This document shows, in pieces, positions 1-5,234 of a stretch of 5,973 nt of DNA. A program made the position numbers and the translations under genes. This DNA is from an uncultured Hyphomicrobiales bacterium (GTDB lineage: Bacteria; Pseudomonadota; Alphaproteobacteria; Rhizobiales; Beijerinckiaceae). Location: positions 1-5,973 of the forward strand of contig CAIVAX010000236.1 in assembly GCA_903903935.1 (NCBI GenBank), written 5' to 3'. Below the pieces are notes generated by a model. It had not been told where the DNA came from and searched no databases. It saw nothing but the letters and a program-made list of their open reading frames with translations. Position 1 is the first letter of the stretch. Every line of letters begins with the position of its first letter.

Positions 1-456
1 AGGCTCTGGCGCAGTCAGAAACTGAAAATCAGGAATGAGCGGAGGCTCGCCTTCGCCCATATAGGTCCAGATAGCCCCGCCCTTTTCCTGCACAGGGTAG
101 GACACCATAGGCACTTTATCGCAGAAGGGGCGCCGCTCGCCCGGCTGTTCAATGCATTTGCCATGAATGTCAAACACCCAGCCATGATAAAGGCACCGCA
201 AGCCGCCATCTTCGACGCGGCCATAGGACAAATCCGTGCCTCTATGGGGACAATTGCGCTCAATCAGCCCCAGACGGTTCTTATCATCGCGAAACAGTAC
301 AAGATCTTCGCTCAAAATACGGATCGGCAACGGATCTCCGCCAATGGGCATTTCTTGCGACGCAGCAATCGGCTGCCAATAGCTTCGCATGAAGCGACCA
401 CCCGGTGTGCCAGGGCCCGTACGAGTTAGCAGATCACTTTGCGCCTGCGACAGCAT
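1..456 (-). CDS. Rieske [2Fe-2S] aromatic ring-hydroxylating oxygenase, alpha subunit (N-terminal part, cut by window edge)
   Basis: The protein is the oxygenase component of a Rieske non-heme iron oxygenase. Such enzymes use electrons from a separate reductase to hydroxylate or O/N-demethylate aromatic or similar substrates in the cytoplasm. The window holds 152 codons and no stop. The N-terminus reads MLSQAQSDLLTRTGPGTP, close to the usual start of phthalate 4,5-dioxygenase-type large subunits. The Rieske cluster ligands are C69-P-H71 and C88-L-Y-H91, followed by GW. The catalytic mononuclear-iron domain lies beyond the left edge. I chose the ATG at 456 because it gives the family's normal N-terminus. 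An in-frame ATG at 468 would add four residues but overlaps the likely -10 box. A purine-rich GGGGGAAGGA lies directly upstream. The gene is divergent from a second Rieske oxygenase 593 bases away. The substrate cannot be told from this part. Family assignment is sure, subfamily is probable. Confidence 0.93.
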   Translation of the reverse strand, partial: MLSQAQSDLLTRTGPGTPGGRFMRSYWQPIAASQEMPIGGDPLPIRILSEDLVLFRDDKNRLGLIERNCPHRGTDLSYGRVEDGGLRCLYHGWVFDIHGKCIEQPGERRPFCDKVPMVSYPVQEKGGAIWTYMGEGEPPLIPDFQFLTAPEP

Positions 457-467
457 TCCTTCCCCCA

Positions 468-496
468 TTTATATTGAGCAGCTTTGAAAGTGTGAA
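468..496 (-). promoter_or_regulatory. Sigma70-like promoter for the minus-strand Rieske oxygenase
   Basis: Read on the minus strand, TTCACA (491-496) is followed after exactly 17 bases by TATAAA (468-473). Each box matches the consensus at five of six positions. Transcription would start near 460-462, leaving only about five bases before the ATG at 456. The message would then be almost leaderless, with part of the purine-rich stretch lost or at the very 5' end. This is prediction from sequence only. AT-rich stretches next to start codons can mimic -10 boxes. Confidence 0.5.
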
Positions 497-516
497 CACC
501 TGCGCTCAAAGAGGCA

Positions 517-526
517 TGAGCGCTCA
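517..526. promoter_or_regulatory. Perfect 10-bp palindrome, possible operator
   Basis: TGAGCGCTCA is a perfect inverted repeat about 20 bases upstream of the -35 box of the minus-strand promoter, a usual position for a regulator site. A 10-bp palindrome can also arise by chance, and I see no second full copy in the intergenic region. Assignment as an operator is inference. Confidence 0.25.
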
Positions 527-634
527 CCCAGACGGCCTGTCTTTATCTTGGCACTATGAAACATTTGCCGCTTAGATTCAACAGCTTCCTGTTCGCCTGG
601 TCAGCAAGGGCGCGCCCTCCAGAGATCGGACAAT

Positions 635-664
635 TTCACAACGCCTGAATAGGCTTCATATAAT
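635..664 (+). promoter_or_regulatory. Strong sigma70-like promoter on the plus strand
   Basis: TTCACA (635-640), an 18-base spacer, and a consensus TATAAT (659-664) form the best plus-strand promoter match in the intergenic region. Transcription would start near 671. That is about 380 bases before the Rieske gene at 1050, so it would drive either a long structured leader or a separate small RNA. The -35 hexamer is the same as that of the divergent promoter at 468-496. No open frame of note follows directly. Confidence 0.4.
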
Positions 665-691
665 CAGTTAGTTATCAAATCTGCAGCCTGT

Positions 692-755
692 GCTCAGGGT
701 CAAGGCCCGAGCTGCCCCTCTCACAAGCAAGCGCAATGAGGATCTGAGGGGAGGC
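692..755 (+). other. Foldable stretch, possible structured leader or small RNA
   Basis: Two stem-loops can be drawn. The first pairs GCTC-GGG (692-699, one bulged A) with CCCGAGC (706-712). The second pairs GCTGCCCCTC (711-720) with GAGGGGAGGC (746-755) with one mismatch and one G-T pair, and has a smaller optional CTCA/TGAG helix inside. The two share bases 711-712, so they would compete slightly at the junction. It starts about 20 bases after the predicted start site of the promoter at 635-664. It matches no riboswitch consensus I recognise and no U-tract terminator follows. Treat it as a candidate only. Confidence 0.2.
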
Positions 756-932
756 AAAAGACTCGCCCTGTCGGTATGACTTATAATTTTAACACCACAT
801 CAAACCCTGATCAGCGCTGTACTATCCCAAAAGCCCTTCGATGAGAGCTAGTAGATGCATAACTCGTTTGAGACCAATTGGCACATGGCCCTGCGAGCTC
901 TCTCTTCATTGCTGCGCTGAACGCCCGATGAT

Positions 933-961
933 TTGACGGGAGCGATCACATTACTTACCCT
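933..961 (+). promoter_or_regulatory. Possible promoter for the plus-strand oxygenase operon
   Basis: TTGACG (933-938) matches the -35 consensus at five of six bases. After 17 bases comes TACCCT (956-961), a poor -10 box matching at only three positions. Such a combination usually needs an activator. Transcription would begin near 968, giving a leader of about 80 bases before the gene at 1050. It is weaker on paper than the site at 635-664 but better placed. Confidence 0.3.
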
Positions 962-1019
962 AGATGTATCAAAATAGACTGCTTGTGCGGGGCTAATCAC
1001 CGCGCCCAAAAGCAAGTCG

Positions 1020-1045
1020 TGGGAGAGATCCAAGTTTTGGGAGAG
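1020..1045 (+). promoter_or_regulatory. Ribosome binding site of the plus-strand Rieske gene, with an upstream copy
   Basis: The octamer TGGGAGAG occurs twice, at 1020-1027 and 1038-1045, 18 bases apart. The second copy lies four bases before the ATG at 1050 and fixes that start. The first in-frame stop upstream is TAG at 975-977 and there is no other start codon in between. The first copy has no start codon at a useful distance. It may be chance, a standby ribosome site or half of a direct-repeat protein site. Confidence 0.6.
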
Positions 1046-1049
1046 TTCG

Positions 1050-2213
1050 ATGAACAAAATGTACAAGCCTGAGGACTATCGCGACTTCGCCCATACCGGC
1101 CCGCAAACTTTGGCAGGCAAGTTTCTGCGCAGTTTCTGGCAACCCATCATCAAATCCGAAGAATTGGAAACAGGCCGGCCTAAGCGCGTTCATATTCTCA
1201 ATGAATATTTCACGGCCTATCGCGGCGAAGATGGCAAGGCCTATGTCGTGCAGGATGAATGCCCGCATCGATTAACCCGCTTATCACTGGGCTGGATTGA
1301 AGAGGATGGCATTCGCTGCTTCTATCATGGCTGGAAATTTGCCGGCGGTGATGGTCAATGCACGCACCAGCCTGCTGAGCCCGACTCTTATAAAAAGGCG
1401 ATCAAAATTGCCGCTTATCCGGTGCGGGAATATTTAGGCCTCGTCTTTGTTTATTTTGGCGAAGGTGAAGCACCCGAATTTCCGCTCTATCCAGAAGTTG
1501 ATCTTGAGAAAGACACCGTCTTTTGCAGCGCGCATCCTGTGCCGTGCAATTATTATCAACGCATCGAGAATGATCTCGACGAAGTCCATTTGCATTTCGT
1601 GCATCGCGTCTCAACTGCCAGCATTGGCCTTGATCAATTGCCTGAGATTCAAGTTGAAGAAAGCGATTACGGGATTTTGCGGCGTGGCCATCGCGTCAAT
1701 AGTGAAAACAATGTCAGCCGCACAGGCCATATTTTCATGCCTAATACCATGCTGGTCTTCACCCCCGGTCGCCCCGGGCGCTGGGCTTGGAATCTTCATC
1801 TGGCTTGGCGCGTGCCAATTGATGATCAAACCATGATGAGCTTTGTTGTGAATGCGCATCTGGGCGAGGGCAAGGGCTTTCAGAAGCGCGATCGCCACCC
1901 CAATCCTGACCCGCAGGTCTATATTGACAAGATCCTCAATTGCGAAATGCGCGTGCAGGATATCGATCCCGAATATCCTGCATTGTTCCAAGTGCAGGAT
2001 GGCGTCGCGCTTGCCGGGCAAGGCGCCATGGTGGATCGCAATCGCGAGCGCCTTGGCCAATCTGACCGCGGCATTATTTTGATGCGCAAACTCTGGTCGC
2101 GCGAATTACAAGCCATCGCCGAGGGGCGCCCCCTCAAAGCTTGGAAGCGTCCAAAAGACTCTCTGCTGGACCTCAATTCTCGCGAAGTGCAACTCGCCTC
2201 AACACGCGTATAA
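1050..2213 (+). CDS. Rieske [2Fe-2S] aromatic ring-hydroxylating oxygenase, alpha subunit (phthalate-dioxygenase type)
   Basis: This is a complete 387-residue oxygenase component that should hydroxylate or demethylate a ring or similar substrate, using O2 and electrons from a reductase not encoded here. The Rieske domain occupies roughly residues 28-140, with ligands C71-P-H73 and C90-F-Y-H93-GW. The catalytic domain carries the (D/E)x3Dx2Hx4H pattern as E173, D177, H180, H185. H180 and H185 are the probable iron ligands and D177 the bridging aspartate. D317 in VQDG is the likely third iron ligand. The stretch GQGAMVDRNRERLGQSDRGI (323-342) matches the C-terminal signature of phthalate/vanillate-type oxygenases. 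One oddity is CPHRLTRLSLGW, where most relatives have a small residue after CPHR. A good ribosome site supports the start. The gene leads the plus-strand cluster, with 76 bases before the binding-protein gene. It is not the same protein as the divergent one: the Rieske domains differ clearly. The substrate is unknown. Confidence 0.95.
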   Translation: MNKMYKPEDYRDFAHTGPQTLAGKFLRSFWQPIIKSEELETGRPKRVHILNEYFTAYRGEDGKAYVVQDECPHRLTRLSLGWIEEDGIRCFYHGWKFAGGDGQCTHQPAEPDSYKKAIKIAAYPVREYLGLVFVYFGEGEAPEFPLYPEVDLEKDTVFCSAHPVPCNYYQRIENDLDEVHLHFVHRVSTASIGLDQLPEIQVEESDYGILRRGHRVNSENNVSRTGHIFMPNTMLVFTPGRPGRWAWNLHLAWRVPIDDQTMMSFVVNAHLGEGKGFQKRDRHPNPDPQVYIDKILNCEMRVQDIDPEYPALFQVQDGVALAGQGAMVDRNRERLGQSDRGIILMRKLWSRELQAIAEGRPLKAWKRPKDSLLDLNSREVQLASTRV

Positions 2214-2238
2214 TTATCAAAAGACGACAAGTCTCAAC

Positions 2239-2268
2239 ATCAGCAGGGATTATAAGAGCCCTGCTGAT
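2239..2268 (+). repeat. Perfect intercistronic hairpin before the binding-protein gene
   Basis: ATCAGCAGGG (2239-2248) and CCCTGCTGAT (2259-2268) form a perfect 10-bp stem with a 10-base AT-rich loop. No run of T follows, so it is not a typical intrinsic terminator. It ends nine bases before the ribosome site GGGAGG (2278-2283). Likely roles are stabilising the 3' end of the oxygenase message, blocking 5' decay of the binding-protein message, or partial attenuation. It could also be a protein site, since it is a symmetrical DNA dyad. Confidence 0.6.
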
Positions 2269-2277
2269 CATTCATCC

Positions 2278-2283
2278 GGGAGG
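2278..2283 (+). promoter_or_regulatory. Strong ribosome binding site of the binding-protein gene
   Basis: GGGAGG lies six bases before the ATG at 2290. It is the strongest Shine-Dalgarno match in the window, fitting a binding protein that must be made in excess over its permease. Confidence 0.75.
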
Positions 2284-2289
2284 ATCTTT

Positions 2290-3378
2290 ATGAAACATAT
2301 TTTACAAACAGCAATGGCTTTGCTGAGCCTCACTATGGCTGTTTCAGCAACGGGGCTGAGCGTCAACGCACAAGACATGACTCCTGCTCTCAAAGAGCTC
2401 GTTGCTGCAGCCAATAAAGAAGGTGCAATCGTCGTCACCTGGAGTGCCGATACTCTGGGCGGTGCAGAAGGCGCGAAACTCTTTGAAGAGCGCATGGCCA
2501 AACTTTATGGCGCGAAGGTCAAAGTAACCTGGTCGCCCGGCCGCTCCATGCCGGAAGTCGGCAATGAAATTGCTATGCGCTACACCAATGGCCTGCCCTC
2601 ACCCAGCGATGTCTATTACGGCTTTTCGCGCAATATGGCGGATCTGATCCAATATGATCTCTTCCTTAAAACACCTTGGAAAGATTATTCGCCAGATCGT
2701 ATGACCAATGAGATTGTCGAAAAGGACACTTTCGTCAAAGTCCAAACGGCCTATACAGGCTTTGCAGTCAGCAATAAATTTGCGCCCTATATCCCCAAAT
2801 CGCTTGAGGATGTGCTCAAGCCAGAATGGAAGGGCAAGGTCGCGACAACATCCTATGGCGCGGGCTTCGAAATGCTCTCGTCAACCGATATGTGGGGACC
2901 AGATAAGGCTGTGGAATGGGCCAAGGCCTTTTCAGGCCAAGTCAGCGGCCTCATTCGCTGCAGCGATATGGACAGATTATTGTCAGGTGAATTTGCCGCG
3001 CTCATCACTGATTGTGGTGGCACATCGGCAATGCAGGCCATTGCGGATGGCTATCCCCTCACCCATGTCATCACACCCGAGACGGCGATTGTCAGCTTCT
3101 TCTATGTCGCTGTGCCAAAGAATTCAGCCCATCCCAATGCGGCCCGCTTGCTGAGTGTTTATCTCCTCTCTGATGAAGGCCAGAGAAATATCAGCAAAAT
3201 GCGCGGCGGCATGGATGTGCATTTCCTCCCCGGCTCCAAGACTGGCGAACGCATCCATAAATTGGAGGCTGAATGGGGCAAGAAATTCGTCAATGCTGAT
3301 ATTGAGTGGCAGTTGAAGAATGAGATCGGCAATAAGACGCAACGGATCATCAAAGACATTCTCACGCGCGGCAATTAA
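2290..3378 (+). CDS. ABC transporter periplasmic solute-binding protein (family 1 / AfuA-FbpA-like)
   Basis: The 362-residue precursor captures a ligand in the periplasm and delivers it to the permease encoded just downstream. Residues 1-27 form a Sec signal peptide: a basic start (MKH), a hydrophobic core (about 8-22), and a V-N-A site before Q28. The mature part has the family-1 layout: a first beta strand with AIVVTWSAD (46-54), PSDVYYG (105-111), the hinge-like TAYTGFAVSNKFAP (153-166), LEDVLKPEWKGKV (172-184), and AVPKNSAHPNAARLLSVYL (274-292). Relatives are commonly labelled iron(III), thiamine or polyamine binders. Where FbpA-type proteins have adjacent iron-binding tyrosines after the 'sGE.a' segment (here SGEFAALIT), this protein reads DCGG (241-244). 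I therefore doubt that it binds ferric iron. C224 and C242 could form a disulfide near the ligand cleft. Its place among oxygenases and a hydrolase suggests an organic substrate. The fold is sure, the ligand is not known. Confidence 0.92.
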   Translation: MKHILQTAMALLSLTMAVSATGLSVNAQDMTPALKELVAAANKEGAIVVTWSADTLGGAEGAKLFEERMAKLYGAKVKVTWSPGRSMPEVGNEIAMRYTNGLPSPSDVYYGFSRNMADLIQYDLFLKTPWKDYSPDRMTNEIVEKDTFVKVQTAYTGFAVSNKFAPYIPKSLEDVLKPEWKGKVATTSYGAGFEMLSSTDMWGPDKAVEWAKAFSGQVSGLIRCSDMDRLLSGEFAALITDCGGTSAMQAIADGYPLTHVITPETAIVSFFYVAVPKNSAHPNAARLLSVYLLSDEGQRNISKMRGGMDVHFLPGSKTGERIHKLEAEWGKKFVNADIEWQLKNEIGNKTQRIIKDILTRGN

Positions 3379-3398
3379 TCGCCTCGCCCAGCTCCCAA

Positions 3399-3437
3399 GG
3401 CCCTCGTCGCCCATTGATTCCTGACGAGGGCCCTTTT
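3399..3437 (+). terminator. Terminator-like hairpin between binding-protein and permease genes
   Basis: GGCCCTCGTC (3399-3408) pairs perfectly with GACGAGGGCC (3423-3432) around a 14-base loop, followed by C and four T (3434-3437). The stem can be lengthened with AAGG/CCTT if one C bulges. The T-run is short, so termination is probably partial. It lies 21 bases after the binding-protein stop and 26 bases before the permease start. Partial termination here would lower permease and hydrolase expression relative to the binding protein, a common arrangement in ABC operons. Confidence 0.7.
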
Positions 3438-3463
3438 GTCTCATTGGATAAAGATCAGCTCAG

Positions 3464-5218
3464 ATGATAATGGATGCGACAGCACAAAGGCCCAAAGGAC
3501 TGTCTTTTCTGCAGCGTTATGACCCCTCAACACTGCTGATTTTTTTCATCGTCTTCAGCCTCAGCCTGATCATTCTGGCCTTTCCAATCATTATTTTCTG
3601 GCTGAGTTTTCGCATTGGCCGACCCATTGATCCAAGCGCAACCTATTCCTTCGCTCATTACATCAAAGTCTTTAGCGATCCTTATGCCTTTAAGGTTTTG
3701 CTCAATACGCTGGGCTTTGCCTTCACCACACTTATTGTCTCTTTGAGCTTTGGCCTGCCCTGTGCTTGGCTGGTTGAGCGCACCACTCTGCCCGGCAAAT
3801 CCATTCTCTATACGTTAATGACAATCGGCCTTTTATTGCCGGGTTTTGCTACAGCTATGGGCTGGCTATTTTTGATGCATCCACGCATTGGCGTGATCAA
3901 TGCAATGATGAAATCCCTGCTCGGCATTGATGTCCCACTCTTCAACATCACCTCGATCATTGGCATGGGCTGGGTGGAGGGCTTAAGCCTCACACCTGTA
4001 GCCTTCATCATGACAGCGGCCGTCTTTCGCTCCATGGATGTGTCTTTGGAAGAATCGGCGCAAATGTCCGGCGCGAAGTTCAGCACCATCGTGCGCCGCA
4101 TTACTCTGCCGCTCGCATGGCCGGGCATTTTAGCCGCTGGCATTTACATTTTCACCATCGGCTTTGCCACTTTTGATGTCCCTGCCATTATCGGCTGGTC
4201 GAATCGGATTTTCACCTTCAGCACTTATTTGGTCACGCAGCTCTCGCCTGATGATGGCCTGCCACAATATGGACCCGCCACAGCGCTCTCCACCTTTGTC
4301 ATCTTCATGGCTGGTGGCTTGAGCCTTTGGTATGGGCGCCTCCAAAATCAGGCGCATCGCTATCAGATTGTCACTGGCAAGGGCTATCGCCCCCGCCTGA
4401 TTGAGTTGGGGCGTGCTACGCCTTTGGCTTGGCTTTTTCTGATCAGCTATTTTCTTTTGAGCAAACTTATCCCGCTGTTGATCGTGATATGGGCATCCGT
4501 CTTGCCTTATTTTCAACCGCCATCACTCGAAGCGCTCTCCTTGCTCACCCTGAAGCACTTTAATTCGCTGCCTTGGGGCCTTGTGCTGGAGGGATTGAAG
4601 AACACAACTATTCTCGTTTTTCTGACTCCCAGTATTACTTTAATCTGCGCCATTGCCTTTTCATGGCTTGTCTTACGATCAAAGATTCCCGGCCGTGGAT
4701 TTTTTGATTTCGTCGCCTTTCTGCCTCATGCCATTCCCAATATTGTGTTTGGAATTGGCGTTCTTCTCTTCGCTCTGTTCGTGATGCGCGGCATTGCACC
4801 CATTTTCGGCACAATCTGGATTTTACTGCTCATCTTTGTTGTGGGGCGCCTGAGCTATGCCACACGCATGACCAATGGCACGATGATGCAAATTCACAAG
4901 GACCTCGAAGAATCGGCGCAAATGAGCGGCGCAGCCACAGGCACTATTTTGACCCGCATCATAGGGCCGCTGCTGCGCCCAACTTTGATTTACGCTTGGC
5001 TCTGGATCGCGCTCATCACATTTCGAGAACTCACCCTCGCAGTCCTCTTAACCACGCGCGATAATATGACTCTGCCCGTTGTGGTCTGGAGCCTATGGGT
5101 CGCCAGCGGCTTTGGTCAGGCTGCCGCTCTGACCTTAATCCTACTGGTCATCATGATCCCGATTGTCTGGCTCTATTGGTGGGTAGCACGCAAAATGAGC
5201 CTGTCGCAAGCTGGCTAA
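3464..5218 (+). CDS. ABC transporter permease, fused two-domain (FbpB/AfuB type)
   Basis: This 584-residue inner-membrane protein forms the whole transmembrane channel, since two permease domains are fused in one chain. I count about 12 hydrophobic helices, six per half, for example near 24-48, 77-103, 114-137 and 163-187 in the first half and near 322-348, 378-403, 416-441 and 550-573 in the second. Each half has the cytoplasmic EAA loop that docks on the ATPase: EESAQMSGAKFSTIVRRI at 196-213 and EESAQMSGAATGTILTRI at 482-499, with the conserved G at 203 and 489. The length suits the FbpB family. The start at 3464 gives M-I-M-D. An alternative ATG at 3470 is only two codons later and neither has a clear ribosome site, so translation may be weak. 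The partner binding protein is just upstream. No ATPase gene is present in the window. The family is named for iron, but the substrate here follows the binding protein and is unknown. Confidence 0.94.
   Translation: MIMDATAQRPKGLSFLQRYDPSTLLIFFIVFSLSLIILAFPIIIFWLSFRIGRPIDPSATYSFAHYIKVFSDPYAFKVLLNTLGFAFTTLIVSLSFGLPCAWLVERTTLPGKSILYTLMTIGLLLPGFATAMGWLFLMHPRIGVINAMMKSLLGIDVPLFNITSIIGMGWVEGLSLTPVAFIMTAAVFRSMDVSLEESAQMSGAKFSTIVRRITLPLAWPGILAAGIYIFTIGFATFDVPAIIGWSNRIFTFSTYLVTQLSPDDGLPQYGPATALSTFVIFMAGGLSLWYGRLQNQAHRYQIVTGKGYRPRLIELGRATPLAWLFLISYFLLSKLIPLLIVIWASVLPYFQPPSLEALSLLTLKHFNSLPWGLVLEGLKNTTILVFLTPSITLICAIAFSWLVLRSKIPGRGFFDFVAFLPHAIPNIVFGIGVLLFALFVMRGIAPIFGTIWILLLIFVVGRLSYATRMTNGTMMQIHKDLEESAQMSGAATGTILTRIIGPLLRPTLIYAWLWIALITFRELTLAVLLTTRDNMTLPVVVWSLWVASGFGQAAALTLILLVIMIPIVWLYWWVARKMSLSQAG
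4049..4066 (+). repeat. Exact 18-base repeat, copy 1 (EAA loop of first permease domain)
   Basis: GAAGAATCGGCGCAAATG encodes EESAQM in the first EAA loop. The same 18 bases recur at 4907-4924 in the second domain. After one differing codon (TCC against AGC, both serine), GGCGC is shared again. The rest of the two halves is far more diverged. Confidence 0.9.
4907..4924 (+). repeat. Exact 18-base repeat, copy 2 (EAA loop of second permease domain)
   Basis: This is the second copy of GAAGAATCGGCGCAAATG, in the same frame as the copy at 4049-4066 and in the equivalent place in the second permease domain. It encodes the same six residues with the same codons. Confidence 0.9.
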
Positions 5219-5234
5219 ATATGAGGCCAAGGCC

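Larger units (their letters stand above)
457..1049. other. Divergent intergenic region, no convincing gene
   Basis: These 593 bases separate the two divergent oxygenase genes. I found no credible protein gene in it. The reading frames present are short, lack ribosome sites and resemble no family I know. It does hold promoter-like pairs on both strands, a foldable stretch (692-755) and several short perfect palindromes: TGAGCGCTCA at 517-526, CCAATTGG at 874-881, and the overlapping CTGATCAG/CAGCGCTG at 807-819. A CTTTGA/TCAAAG dyad (482-487 and 506-511) spans the -35 box of the minus-strand promoter. The length and contents suit a regulated divergent promoter region, but no regulator gene is in the window, so the controlling protein is unknown. 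Confidence 0.6.

Noticed and set aside
163..429. Plus-strand 88-codon frame starting MNVKHPAM
   Set aside because: It is the reverse of the minus-strand Rieske oxygenase, whose cluster motifs are clear.
556..648. 30-codon plus-strand frame starting MKHLPLRF
   Set aside because: No Shine-Dalgarno site, very short, and its 3' end overlaps the -35 box of the promoter-like pair at 635-664.
782..787. TATAAT at 782-787 as a third plus-strand promoter
   Set aside because: The -35 position holds AGACTC-like sequence with no match at useful spacing, so it is probably only an AT-rich patch.
848..1066. 72-codon minus-strand frame in the intergenic region
   Set aside because: It starts inside the Rieske gene on the opposite strand, has no clear ribosome site and matches no family I know.
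1611..2060. 149-codon minus-strand frame opposite the Rieske gene
   Set aside because: It is a shadow of the well-supported oxygenase gene, with composition typical of an antisense frame and no ribosome site noted.
3808..4516. Two long minus-strand frames (111 and 128 codons) opposite the permease
   Set aside because: They lie wholly inside the permease gene, overlap each other and show no domain.
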